This document shows positions 40,690-48,599 of a DNA stretch of 49,468 bases, in pieces. Made by a program: the position numbers and the translations under genes. The DNA is from Bacteroidales bacterium (GTDB lineage Bacteria > Bacteroidota > Bacteroidia > Bacteroidales > WCHB1-69). Numbering within the stretch: position 1 is the first letter of the stretch; each line of letters opens with the position of its first letter. Below the pieces are notes generated by a model that was not told where the DNA came from, searched no databases, and saw only the letters and a program-made list of their open reading frames with translations. The stretch spans positions 1-49,468 of the forward strand of contig JAFZWE010000033.1 in NCBI GenBank assembly GCA_017617445.1, in the 5' to 3' direction.

Positions 40690-41649
40690 ATGAGTTACAC
40701 CTACGAATATCCCCGTCCCGCTGTGGCCACCGACTGTGTGGTGTTTGGCTTCGACGGACGGGAGCTACAGATTCTGCTCATCGAGCGCGGCAACGAGCCA
40801 TACAAAGGCTACTGGGCGTTCCCTGGCGGTTTTATGAATATGGACGAGTCGGCCGAGCAATGTGCTCTGCGCGAGTTGCAGGAGGAAACAGGCCTCACCA
40901 TCAACATGTTGAAACAGTTGGGTGCTTTTACCGATGTGCATCGCGACCCGCGGGGGCGCGTGGTGTCCATCGCCTTCTACGCGCTGGTGCGTCCCACCGA
41001 GGTGAAAGGCGGCGACGACGCGAGTGAGGCCCGCTGGTTCGCCATCGATGACGTGCCCCGCCTCGCCTTCGACCACGATTACATTCTGCGCAAAGCCATG
41101 CAGCAGATGCGCAAGGACATCCACTTCGAACCCATCGGGTTTGAGCTGCTCAACAAGTCGTTCACCATGTCGGAACTGCAACGGCTCTATGAGGCCATCC
41201 TCGGCGTGCGCTTCGACCGTCGCAACTTTGAGAAAAAAATGCTACAGACGGGCATTCTACAAATTGTTGAAGATGAAGAGAATGACGAAGAACTGTTTGA
41301 GAAATTGCTCCATACACCTGCCTATTCTACGAAGTTTTTCGGAAAAAGAAAGGAGATGCAAACCAAAGAAATTGATGAGCTGTTCGGAGCTGATTCTAAT
41401 AAGGGCAAAACTCCAGACTCCAAAACGTTGTTTGATCCTTATTGGAATTCCAAAAGCTTGTCGGCCCCTCCCGCCCCAACAAAACCGGCTTTTAACTTTC
41501 TGCCCCCTGAGGAATTTAAAATCTGTGCCGAGGGAAGCGTCGAAATGCCCCAACCCCGCAAGCCCGGGCGCAAAGGACGAAAATTCTCCTTTAACAAGGA
41601 AAAGTACGAACACCTCAAGCAGGACAATAATTTCAAATTGGAATTTTAA
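40690..41649 (+). CDS. Nudix-domain transcriptional regulator, NrtR-like
   Basis: The product is 319 residues. The N-terminal Nudix domain (about 10-145) carries an intact Nudix box, GFMNMDESAEQCAL then RELQEETGL, matching GX5EX7REUXEEXGU, so hydrolysis of an ADP-ribose-type substrate remains possible. A winged-helix domain follows (about 150-225: FELLNKSFTMSELQRLYEAIL, DRRNFEKKMLQTGIL), as in NrtR and AraR Nudix regulators. The last 90 residues are a low-complexity, Pro- and Lys-rich extension beyond usual NrtR length. Divergent nadB and the twin palindromes point to NAD control, with autoregulation; AraR-type sugar regulation is the alternative. Confidence 0.85.
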   Translation: MSYTYEYPRPAVATDCVVFGFDGRELQILLIERGNEPYKGYWAFPGGFMNMDESAEQCALRELQEETGLTINMLKQLGAFTDVHRDPRGRVVSIAFYALVRPTEVKGGDDASEARWFAIDDVPRLAFDHDYILRKAMQQMRKDIHFEPIGFELLNKSFTMSELQRLYEAILGVRFDRRNFEKKMLQTGILQIVEDEENDEELFEKLLHTPAYSTKFFGKRKEMQTKEIDELFGADSNKGKTPDSKTLFDPYWNSKSLSAPPAPTKPAFNFLPPEEFKICAEGSVEMPQPRKPGRKGRKFSFNKEKYEHLKQDNNFKLEF

Positions 41650-41680
41650 CCTATTCAATCATTTATAAAACCATATTACC

Positions 41681-42829
41681 ATGTTTCAAGATTTAGAATG
41701 TGCTAATGCACAAAACAACAATGGCCATCCCATGAATGGCGAAAAATTGCAGGTTTATAACCTTATCATTCTCGACAAAAGCGGCTCCATGAACAGCATC
41801 GCGAGGGCAGCAATTTCGGGATTCAACGAAACCGTGGGCAGCATCCGCTCTGCACAAGAACGTTACAAAACCACGCAACAGCATTTTGTCTCCCTCTTTG
41901 TTTTTTGCAACTGCGACAAGTCGTACATCTATGAGAATGTACCCGTAGAAGATGTTAAAGAGTTGACATCCAGAGAGTACCGTCCATGCTGTGGCACTCC
42001 ATTGTACGATGCCATGGGCATTTCACTGAATCAGCTACTCAGCAAGATTCAAGAAGACAAGAACGCCACGGCGGTCGTGACGGTTATCACCGACGGGATG
42101 GAAAACGCCTCCCGCGAGTACAGTGGCAAAGCCATCAAGTCGCTGGTCAACAAGCTGAAAGAGGAGGAAGGTTGGAACTTTGCCTATATCGGCACCAACC
42201 AAGATGTGGACAAGGTGGCGGAAAGTATCGCCATCGAGAATTCGATGTGGTACGAGTGTACGCCGATGGGCATGTCCAACGCTTGGAATAGCGAGAAAAA
42301 GTCGAAGATGCGGATGTACGACCGACTGGAAGAAGATCTCATGTGTCTTTGCGCAGCTCCAGTGCAGATGGACGTATCAGAGGTTAAAAAATTTCGGGCA
42401 AAGCGCAACCGTGAGACGAAGAACTACCGCAGCATGGACGAGTTCCGCAACAGGATTGCTCCCGACAATATCAAGTCACTGAAAGACAAGGAGATATTTG
42501 TGTTCGGCAGCAATTTGGCAGGCGCGCACGGCGGCGGCGCAGCGCGGGTAGCCGCGGAGAAGTTTGGTGCCATCATGGGACAGGGAGTTGGCTTGCAGGG
42601 ACAGAGTTATGCCATTCCCACCATGCAGGGCGGCGTGGAGACCATCCGTCCCTACGTGGATGAGTTTGTGGAATTTGCCAAGAATCATCCCGAAATGACC
42701 TTCCTGGTGACACGCATCGGCTGCGGTATCGCAGGATTTGACGACAAAGAGATCGCCCCGCTGTTCATCAAGGCCATCGATGTTCCGAACATCCATCTGC
42801 CCGAAAGCTTCTGGAAGGAGCTGGTGTAA
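41681..42829 (+). CDS. vWA domain fused to an A1S_2505-like (macro-like) domain
   Basis: The product is 382 residues. The N-terminal vWA domain (about 24-225) has the MIDAS motif DKSGS (32-36), a Thr in CCGTPLYDAMG and VITDGME. The C-terminal domain (about 270-382) reads FVFGSNLAGAHGGGAARVA, GQGVGLQGQSYAIPT and VTRIGCGIAGF, the signature of the phage-related A1S_2505 group, which I take to be related to macro/ADP-ribose-binding folds. It starts 31 bp after the Nudix regulator and is probably co-transcribed, linking it to NAD or ADP-ribose metabolism. The enzymatic activity is unknown. There is no signal peptide. Confidence 0.8.
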   Translation: MFQDLECANAQNNNGHPMNGEKLQVYNLIILDKSGSMNSIARAAISGFNETVGSIRSAQERYKTTQQHFVSLFVFCNCDKSYIYENVPVEDVKELTSREYRPCCGTPLYDAMGISLNQLLSKIQEDKNATAVVTVITDGMENASREYSGKAIKSLVNKLKEEEGWNFAYIGTNQDVDKVAESIAIENSMWYECTPMGMSNAWNSEKKSKMRMYDRLEEDLMCLCAAPVQMDVSEVKKFRAKRNRETKNYRSMDEFRNRIAPDNIKSLKDKEIFVFGSNLAGAHGGGAARVAAEKFGAIMGQGVGLQGQSYAIPTMQGGVETIRPYVDEFVEFAKNHPEMTFLVTRIGCGIAGFDDKEIAPLFIKAIDVPNIHLPESFWKELV

Positions 42830-42892
42830 AATGGGTTAACCTTGGAGGGGAATCCTATGTTTCTTTCTGATTTCCAGGGGTATCATTTTCTC

Positions 42893-44911
42893 TCACTTTT
42901 GTTCTTTCAGCAGGCGTTCCGCCTCTTTCAGCCGGTCGCGCAGTTCGGCGGCTTGGATGAAATCCAATTCCTTCACAGCAGACTCCATTTGCTTGCGCAG
43001 TTGCTTGATGCGGTTCTGCAATTGCTGCGGATTGAGATATTTGGACTCGGATTGTTCCGCGGCGGCGACCGCTGCCGCCTGTGTTTTCGTGTATTCCGAT
43101 TTGCTGTTGATGAATTTGTCGCTCCCGATGGCGGCGATCTCTGCTTTTTTCACACTTTTCGGCGTGATGTGGTGCAGCTCGTTGTATGCCAGTTGCTTGG
43201 CCCTGCGGCGCGCCGTCTCGTCTATCGTCGCTTGCATCGACTTGGTGATGGTGTTGGCATAGAAGATGACGTGCCCGTTCACATGGCGCGCCGCCCGCCC
43301 CGCCGTCTGCGTCAGCGAACGCTCACAACGTAGAAAGCCCTCCTTGTCGGCATCCAAAATGGCCACTAACGACACCTCCGGCAGGTCCAGCCCCTCACGC
43401 AGCAGGTTCACCCCTACCAGCACGTCAATCGCCCCGGCCCGCAGGTTCTGCAATATTTCCACCCGCTCCAACGTCTCCACATCCGAGTGGATGTACTGCG
43501 TCTTGATTCCAATGTTGATGAGGTACACCGACAACTCCTCCGCCATCTTCTTGGTGAGCGTGGTCACCAGTACCCGTTCGCCCTTTTCCACCGTGCGCTC
43601 AATCTCCTCCAGCAGGTCATCCACCTGGTTGTCCGCCGGCCGCACCTCTATGACAGGATCCAACAGGCCCGTCGGCCGCACCACCTGCTCCACAATCACG
43701 CCCTCCGATTTCTCCAACTCGTACTCCGCCGGCGTCGCACTCATGTAAATCGTTTGCCCCGTCAAGGCCTCAAATTCGTGGAACTTCAAAGGACGGTTGT
43801 CCAGCGCCGCCGGCAAGCGAAACCCGAAATCCACCAAGTTCTGCTTGCGCGAACGGTCGCCGCCAAACATCGCGCCAATCTGCGAAACCGTCACGTGGCT
43901 CTCGTCAATCACCAACAGAAAATCGTCCGGGAAAAAATCCAGAATGCAAAACGGACGTTCCCCAGGTCGCCGCTTGTCAAAATAGCGTGAATAGTTCTCA
44001 ATCCCGGAACAATATCCCAACTCCCGCATCATCTCCACATCGTAGGTGACACGGTCTTCCAAACGTTTGGCTTCCAGATGTTTGCCAATGGATTTGAAAT
44101 AGGCTACCTGCTCCCCCAAATCCTTCTTGATCTGTATGATGGCATCGTTCAAAGAGTCTTGTGAAGTAACAAAGATGCTGGCCGGGTACAAAGTCATTTT
44201 CTCTAACCTGCTGATTTTTGCTCCACTGGCTGGCTCAATTTCAAAAATATCTTCTATCTCATTGTCCCAAAAAACGATACGGTAAGCGTTGTCGTTGTAG
44301 GGAGGGAATACATCCACGGTGTCCCCTTTCACCCGGAATTTCGACGGTTCCAGCATCATCTCAGTCCGCGCATACAAGCTGTTGACCATCGCCAGCAGGA
44401 GCTGGTTGCGGTCAATGACCATCCCCCGCTCCAGATGGATGACATTCTTGGCAAAGTCGTCAGGATTGCCGATGCCGTAAATACAGGATACGGAGGCGAC
44501 GACAATCACATCGCGGCGGCCGGACATCAGTGCACTGGTGGTGCGCAACCGCAGTTTCTCAATTTCCTGGTTGATGGACAGGTCTTTCTCAATATAGGTG
44601 TTGGTGGCGGGAAGATAGGCCTCCGGCTGGTAATAGTCGTAGTAGGAGACATAATATTCCACTGCATTGTCGGGGAAAAACTGCTTGAATTCGCTGTATA
44701 GCTGTGCGGCCAAGGTTTTGTTGTGGCTCAACACTAAGGTGGGCCGGTTGACTTGCGCCACCACATTGGCTATCGTGAAGGTTTTGCCGGAGCCGGTGAC
44801 TCCTAACAGTACTTGTGCGCGGTCGCCGCGGTTCAAACCATCCACTAATTGCTGAATGGCAGTGGGCTGGTCACCGGAAGGGGAGAAAGAGGAGCAGAGT
44901 TGGAAGTTCAT
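42893..44911 (-). CDS. uvrB: UvrABC excinuclease subunit B
   Basis: The product is 672 residues, of normal length. It is a helicase-like damage verifier in nucleotide excision repair. Walker A GVTGSGKT (near residue 38), the beta-hairpin region YYDYYQPEAYLPATNTYIEKD, the DEAD-like DESHVT, motif V/VI (GVNLLREGLDLPEV, QTAGRAARHVNG), and the C-terminal UVR motif (LRKQMESAVKELDFIQAAELRDRL) that binds UvrC are all visible. It appears to be the last gene of a run with the lipoprotein and T9SS genes. No clear terminator was seen. Confidence 0.97.
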   Translation of the reverse strand: MNFQLCSSFSPSGDQPTAIQQLVDGLNRGDRAQVLLGVTGSGKTFTIANVVAQVNRPTLVLSHNKTLAAQLYSEFKQFFPDNAVEYYVSYYDYYQPEAYLPATNTYIEKDLSINQEIEKLRLRTTSALMSGRRDVIVVASVSCIYGIGNPDDFAKNVIHLERGMVIDRNQLLLAMVNSLYARTEMMLEPSKFRVKGDTVDVFPPYNDNAYRIVFWDNEIEDIFEIEPASGAKISRLEKMTLYPASIFVTSQDSLNDAIIQIKKDLGEQVAYFKSIGKHLEAKRLEDRVTYDVEMMRELGYCSGIENYSRYFDKRRPGERPFCILDFFPDDFLLVIDESHVTVSQIGAMFGGDRSRKQNLVDFGFRLPAALDNRPLKFHEFEALTGQTIYMSATPAEYELEKSEGVIVEQVVRPTGLLDPVIEVRPADNQVDDLLEEIERTVEKGERVLVTTLTKKMAEELSVYLINIGIKTQYIHSDVETLERVEILQNLRAGAIDVLVGVNLLREGLDLPEVSLVAILDADKEGFLRCERSLTQTAGRAARHVNGHVIFYANTITKSMQATIDETARRRAKQLAYNELHHITPKSVKKAEIAAIGSDKFINSKSEYTKTQAAAVAAAEQSESKYLNPQQLQNRIKQLRKQMESAVKELDFIQAAELRDRLKEAERLLKEQK

Positions 44912-44953
44912 GATTTTAGGAATGGTTGCGAGTTCTGTTGGTAGATTTTTCTT

Positions 44954-45493
44954 TTATCGGTTTTTCCTGAATTTTAAATACAAATTGTCGTTGGAAAGAT
45001 CATCAGAGTCTTCATTGTATCGGTATAATGTCAAGGCATCGTCAGTTAATACTATTGAATAATGCCCTTCGGTACGGTATGCATCACCCGGTTTGAATTC
45101 GTGAAAACCTTGGAAAATGTAGAATTCATTGTACTCAGAAATCCACACCGCCAATTGGGGCAGCCGGGATGAGTCTGTGTCATAAAAATGGTATTCTCCG
45201 AATATACCTTCGGGGTAAATGCCATTCATGGTTGCACGGAATTCACCTAATTGATGCGTGTCGTCGTTGGCCGCTTGTGCGGGGGCTCCAAAGGTCCACT
45301 TTGTGCCCACGTATGCGTTTTCAGCGATTTCCAGGTTGCTGATACCCTTGCTCCATGTACATTCCCATTCGCCTTCCAATTTTCCGGCATCTCTGCTGGA
45401 AACTGGGGTTTCTGTTTCCTTGGAGCATGACATCAATGTCATCAGGAAGACCAGACTTGCTGCGAGGGTTAAAAAATTGATTTTCTTTTTCAT
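44954..45493 (-). CDS. lipoprotein of unknown function (lipocalin-like size)
   Basis: The product is 179 residues. The signal peptide ends in the lipobox LMSC with Cys at about residue 23 (MKKKINFLTLAASLVFLMTLMSCSKE). The mature part is beta-rich (GEWECTW, TKWTFGAP, GEFRATMNGIYPE, LAVWISEYNEFYIFQGFH, GHYSIVLTDDALTLYRYN), compatible with a lipocalin-like barrel common in Bacteroidota surface lipoproteins. No ligand or catalytic motif is evident. It lies 37 bp after the T9SS gene, in the same direction. Confidence 0.75.
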   Translation of the reverse strand: MKKKINFLTLAASLVFLMTLMSCSKETETPVSSRDAGKLEGEWECTWSKGISNLEIAENAYVGTKWTFGAPAQAANDDTHQLGEFRATMNGIYPEGIFGEYHFYDTDSSRLPQLAVWISEYNEFYIFQGFHEFKPGDAYRTEGHYSIVLTDDALTLYRYNEDSDDLSNDNLYLKFRKNR

Positions 45494-45530
45494 AATTTAA
45501 AATTTTTCCACCTGTATATGCAGATGAGGG

Positions 45531-46817
45531 TTATTGTTTGATGAATTTTTTTACGGCAAAGTTTCCTTTGCTGCCAGTGATTTTCAGAAAATAGATGGCC
45601 GGCCGATAGGGGAATTCCAAGTGTGTCTCCGTGCGTCCAGCAGCAGTTTCCCGCGCCTGCCGCGATAAAAGCCGTCCGTCCGCGGTGTAGATTTCAAATG
45701 TGAGTGGCTCAGTTTGAGGCAGCTCCGTCCATACAGTGAGGCGGTCTGTGACGGGGTTGTTGATGTGAATGTATCGGCTGATTTCTTGTTCTGTGACACT
45801 GACATTCGCATCTACCACAAAATCCATCACCACCGGCAAGTGGTCGGACATGGTGTACAGCGCATTGGCGATGCCTGCGGACACTATGGTGTTGGTGGGG
45901 TTGTTGATGGACTGGTTCCAGCGGAGACCGTCCTGCCCGTATGCTTTGTAAGTATTGGGCAGACAGCGGATGCCCGTGCTTCCGTTCATGACATTCCCCG
46001 ATACGAGGATGAAGTCAAAGCGGTTGTCCATCCCGCCGCTCGAGTGGCAGGTGGAGCTGTTGTCTGCATGGGTTGATTGCGTGAAGATGTCGGCAAAGTC
46101 GGGGTTGTTGTCCCATTCCCCCTCACGGTTGATGGGATCGTAAAAGCGGAGCAGCGCATTGGAGTTGTGCACCAGGTTCTGGTAGGCGTTTTCCGATGCG
46201 TTGTAGATGTTGAGGTCTCCGCTCAGTACATAGTTCCCTTCCCCCAGGGTCCGGAGCCGGTTCATCAGCTGCATGGTCTGCTGGTAGCGGGTGGTGGCGT
46301 TGGAACTTGAATTTCCCGCTTTGAGATGCGTGACAATGAAGGTCACATATACGGTGTCGCCCTGTGCCAGCTGCTCCGAACGGTAGTACATCCGGAAGGC
46401 GTTGAAATAACCCACCGAGGTGGAAATGTAAAACTTGTCTTTCAAAGCCAGCTTGCGGCTGTCGTAAAAGAAACCGTTGCCAATGGAAATGGAAGCGTTG
46501 GCCTCGGCGGGAATATAGGCAAAATAGGAAACCCCATCCGTGTTCAGCACCCGGTCCAATACCCGCTGCGCATATACGGAACCTTTCCCGATTTCATTGA
46601 CAGTCAGCACATCCGGACAGATGCTTTTGACAATGGACTTGAATGCGGCATCTTTCAAATCCAAATTGTTGTTGGAAGAAGTGCAGTCATCCACGCCATT
46701 TTCTGTGTAATATAAAAGATTGTAGTGCATCATACGGATGGTATCCGCTGAAAGAAGGTAGGGGAAAAGTAATATCGTGCTGATAAACAATAGTATAAGA
46801 TGGTTTCTTCTCTCCAT
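45531..46817 (-). CDS. T9SS-exported endonuclease/exonuclease/phosphatase-fold protein
   Basis: The product is 428 residues with a signal sequence (NHLILLFISTILLFPYLLSAD). The EEP fold shows MHYNLLY, the metal-binding Glu in TVNEIG, the VTHLKAG strand, SGDLNIY with Asp/Asn, DNRFDFILV and SDHLPVVMDF, so all catalytic positions are kept. The last 75 residues form a Por sorting domain (HINNPVTDRLTVW, FEIYTADGRLLSRQ, AIYFLKITGSKGNFAVKKFIKQ). It is probably an extracellular nuclease or phosphodiesterase. It has its own -7 box. Confidence 0.9.
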   Translation of the reverse strand: MERRNHLILLFISTILLFPYLLSADTIRMMHYNLLYYTENGVDDCTSSNNNLDLKDAAFKSIVKSICPDVLTVNEIGKGSVYAQRVLDRVLNTDGVSYFAYIPAEANASISIGNGFFYDSRKLALKDKFYISTSVGYFNAFRMYYRSEQLAQGDTVYVTFIVTHLKAGNSSSNATTRYQQTMQLMNRLRTLGEGNYVLSGDLNIYNASENAYQNLVHNSNALLRFYDPINREGEWDNNPDFADIFTQSTHADNSSTCHSSGGMDNRFDFILVSGNVMNGSTGIRCLPNTYKAYGQDGLRWNQSINNPTNTIVSAGIANALYTMSDHLPVVMDFVVDANVSVTEQEISRYIHINNPVTDRLTVWTELPQTEPLTFEIYTADGRLLSRQARETAAGRTETHLEFPYRPAIYFLKITGSKGNFAVKKFIKQ

Positions 46818-46840
46818 GGGATCCTTGTTTTTGAAGGGAG

Positions 46841-46848
46841 CAAAAGTA
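46841..46848 (-). promoter_or_regulatory. -7 box (TACTTTTG) of the T9SS EEP gene
   Basis: On the minus strand TACTTTTG fits TAnnTTTG, 24 bp before the start at 46817. No well-spaced TTG -33 box is visible. Confidence 0.6.
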
Positions 46849-46995
46849 CAGTATTTTCCCGATTTATGCGAAAAAATGATTTGATTTTTTTCTTCCCAAG
46901 GTATGTGACCAAGTCAGTAAAAGATATTTACTAACAGTTGTTCAAAAGTATTTCAAAAAAAAACCTAATTGTATATTTTTACTGAAAAAAGATAT

Positions 46996-47034
46996 TATTT
47001 TTGCACCGCCTTAAAAAATAATATTTTTTTAAGG
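46996..47034 (+). promoter_or_regulatory. -7 box (TATTTTTG) and leader hairpin in the 46849-47180 gap
   Basis: TATTTTTG at 46996-47003 predicts a start near 47010 and a leader of about 170 nt before ATG 47181. A perfect 10-bp inverted repeat (CCTTAAAAAA 47009-47018, TTTTTTAAGG 47025-47034) sits at the very start of that transcript. The rest of the 330 bp gap is AT-rich, without a gene. Confidence 0.55.
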
Positions 47035-47180
47035 TAATAATCTGTCTTTTAACAAGATAGAGGTTTTAAAACAGGTAGTAATAGCGTTTTTGAAATTCAA
47101 AAATAAACCTCCGCTATTGTTATTATGTAGAAAAAGAGACAATTTCAGTGTGCCGTTGGAGGTTCGGCAGGTGTACAGTT

Positions 47181-48554
47181 ATGAAAAAAACCATAGCCTT
47201 GATTTGCGCCTTATGCCTTTGCAGCGTGGCAACGTATGCACAAGGGTGGGCCGAGCAAAACGCTTTTGTCGTTTCCGGGGATGTGTATAATCCCGCCAAC
47301 GGCTCAACAAGTACTATCGGACAAATCTTCACTGTTGCCGCTGTGGGCAGTGGGATGATGGTCAATGAAGGAGTGCACAACGCCACCTTGGTCATTGAGG
47401 ATAATACCGACGAGGTGTGCGAGGGATACGACTACAGCGGACATGGATTCACCCGTTCGGGGAGTCTCAACCATGTGAGCGTGCCTGGAACGGACGAGGT
47501 GTTTGACACTTCACGCTATTCGTTGGCCGGCATTGAGTTGGGCTACGACAGCCTTATCAACTTGGCATTGACCATCCACGCCACGCACTACAACAAGGAT
47601 ACGACCGTTCTGCTCGCGGGCGATCCGAGACTTTCCGAAGATCCGACCACCCACAAGATAGAACAGATCTACAGCACGGCGACGGGTTGCGACAGCATCG
47701 TGGAGATGCTGGTGTACCGGGTGTCTCCCAACGACACCGTGAAGCAGCAGGGTAGGATCGGCCACGCGTGCGAGGTGCTTACCTCCCCGAACGCTCCCCT
47801 GCAAACCCCGGACATTGTGGACCTTACCCAATATCCTCTCACAGCATCAGAGCTGAACATCACCCACACTCCCGATGAATCCACCTACTGCTTCCCCACA
47901 GGTGACACCACGGAAGTGACTTGGACGGTGACCATTGCGGACTCAACGGTGACCTTCACCCAGCCGGTGATCATCCTCTGGCCTGATTGCCCTGCGCAGT
48001 CCGGCCCCGATGGAGACGGCAACGTGTATAACGCTGTGCGCGTGCTCTACGACTGCTGGACGCAGACGAACCTCCGTCCCGAAAACTATGTCGGCGGTAC
48101 TCCCATCAGCGACGGCGTGATGTCCTATCCCGGCGTGCCCAATCCGACCACTTACGGGAAACTCTATACCTATGAGGCAATGATCGGGCCCTCCACTCCC
48201 GATGCCAACGGCAACTACCAGGGCATCTGCCCCGATGGATGGCACCTCCCCGATGCAGCCAAGCTGACAGAGATCTACACCCTCGTGGAACCTGCCGCTT
48301 TGATGGCTGAGTACGACTGGCTCCCCGAAGGGGGAACCAACGAGACCGGCTTCGGCCTCCTTCCTGCCGGCTTCTATAACGCCACGACCGGCTTCTATGA
48401 AAATCTTTATGTAAAGGCCTACCTGTGGTCCACCACCTCTATGGGGACATACGCCACCGCCTGCGAATGGGGCGCTGGCTGCGTGCCCGGTGGCATTGTG
48501 GACTATAAGAGAGACTACGCCCTCAGCGTGCGTTGCCTGATGAACGCTGAATAA
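47181..48554 (+). CDS. secreted FISUMP-domain surface protein
   Basis: The product is 457 residues from ATG 47181 (MKKTIALICALCLCSVATYAQG, a signal peptide). The N-terminal beta region (FVVSGDVYNPANGSTSTIGQ) is followed by segments such as STATGCDSIVEMLVY, a motif common in Bacteroidales surface proteins. The C-terminal 170 residues form a Fibrobacter-major-paralogue domain: DGNVYNAVRVLYDCWTQTNL, CPDGWHLPDAAKLTEIYTLV, FGLLPAGFYN, LWSTT and YALSVRCLMNAE. No enzymatic site is seen, so adhesion or binding is likely. It is followed by another secreted protein gene 45 bp later. Confidence 0.8.
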   Translation: MKKTIALICALCLCSVATYAQGWAEQNAFVVSGDVYNPANGSTSTIGQIFTVAAVGSGMMVNEGVHNATLVIEDNTDEVCEGYDYSGHGFTRSGSLNHVSVPGTDEVFDTSRYSLAGIELGYDSLINLALTIHATHYNKDTTVLLAGDPRLSEDPTTHKIEQIYSTATGCDSIVEMLVYRVSPNDTVKQQGRIGHACEVLTSPNAPLQTPDIVDLTQYPLTASELNITHTPDESTYCFPTGDTTEVTWTVTIADSTVTFTQPVIILWPDCPAQSGPDGDGNVYNAVRVLYDCWTQTNLRPENYVGGTPISDGVMSYPGVPNPTTYGKLYTYEAMIGPSTPDANGNYQGICPDGWHLPDAAKLTEIYTLVEPAALMAEYDWLPEGGTNETGFGLLPAGFYNATTGFYENLYVKAYLWSTTSMGTYATACEWGAGCVPGGIVDYKRDYALSVRCLMNAE

Positions 48555-48599
48555 TGAAATTGAAATTAAATTAATAATAATATAGAATATAAAAAAGTT

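Noticed and set aside
48361-48554. Second DGR-type variable region in the FISUMP protein at 47181-48554
   Set aside because: The ending SVRCLMNAE is FISUMP-like, but no palindrome follows and the preceding residues are not enriched in the N/Y/H/D/G codon pattern expected after adenine mutagenesis.
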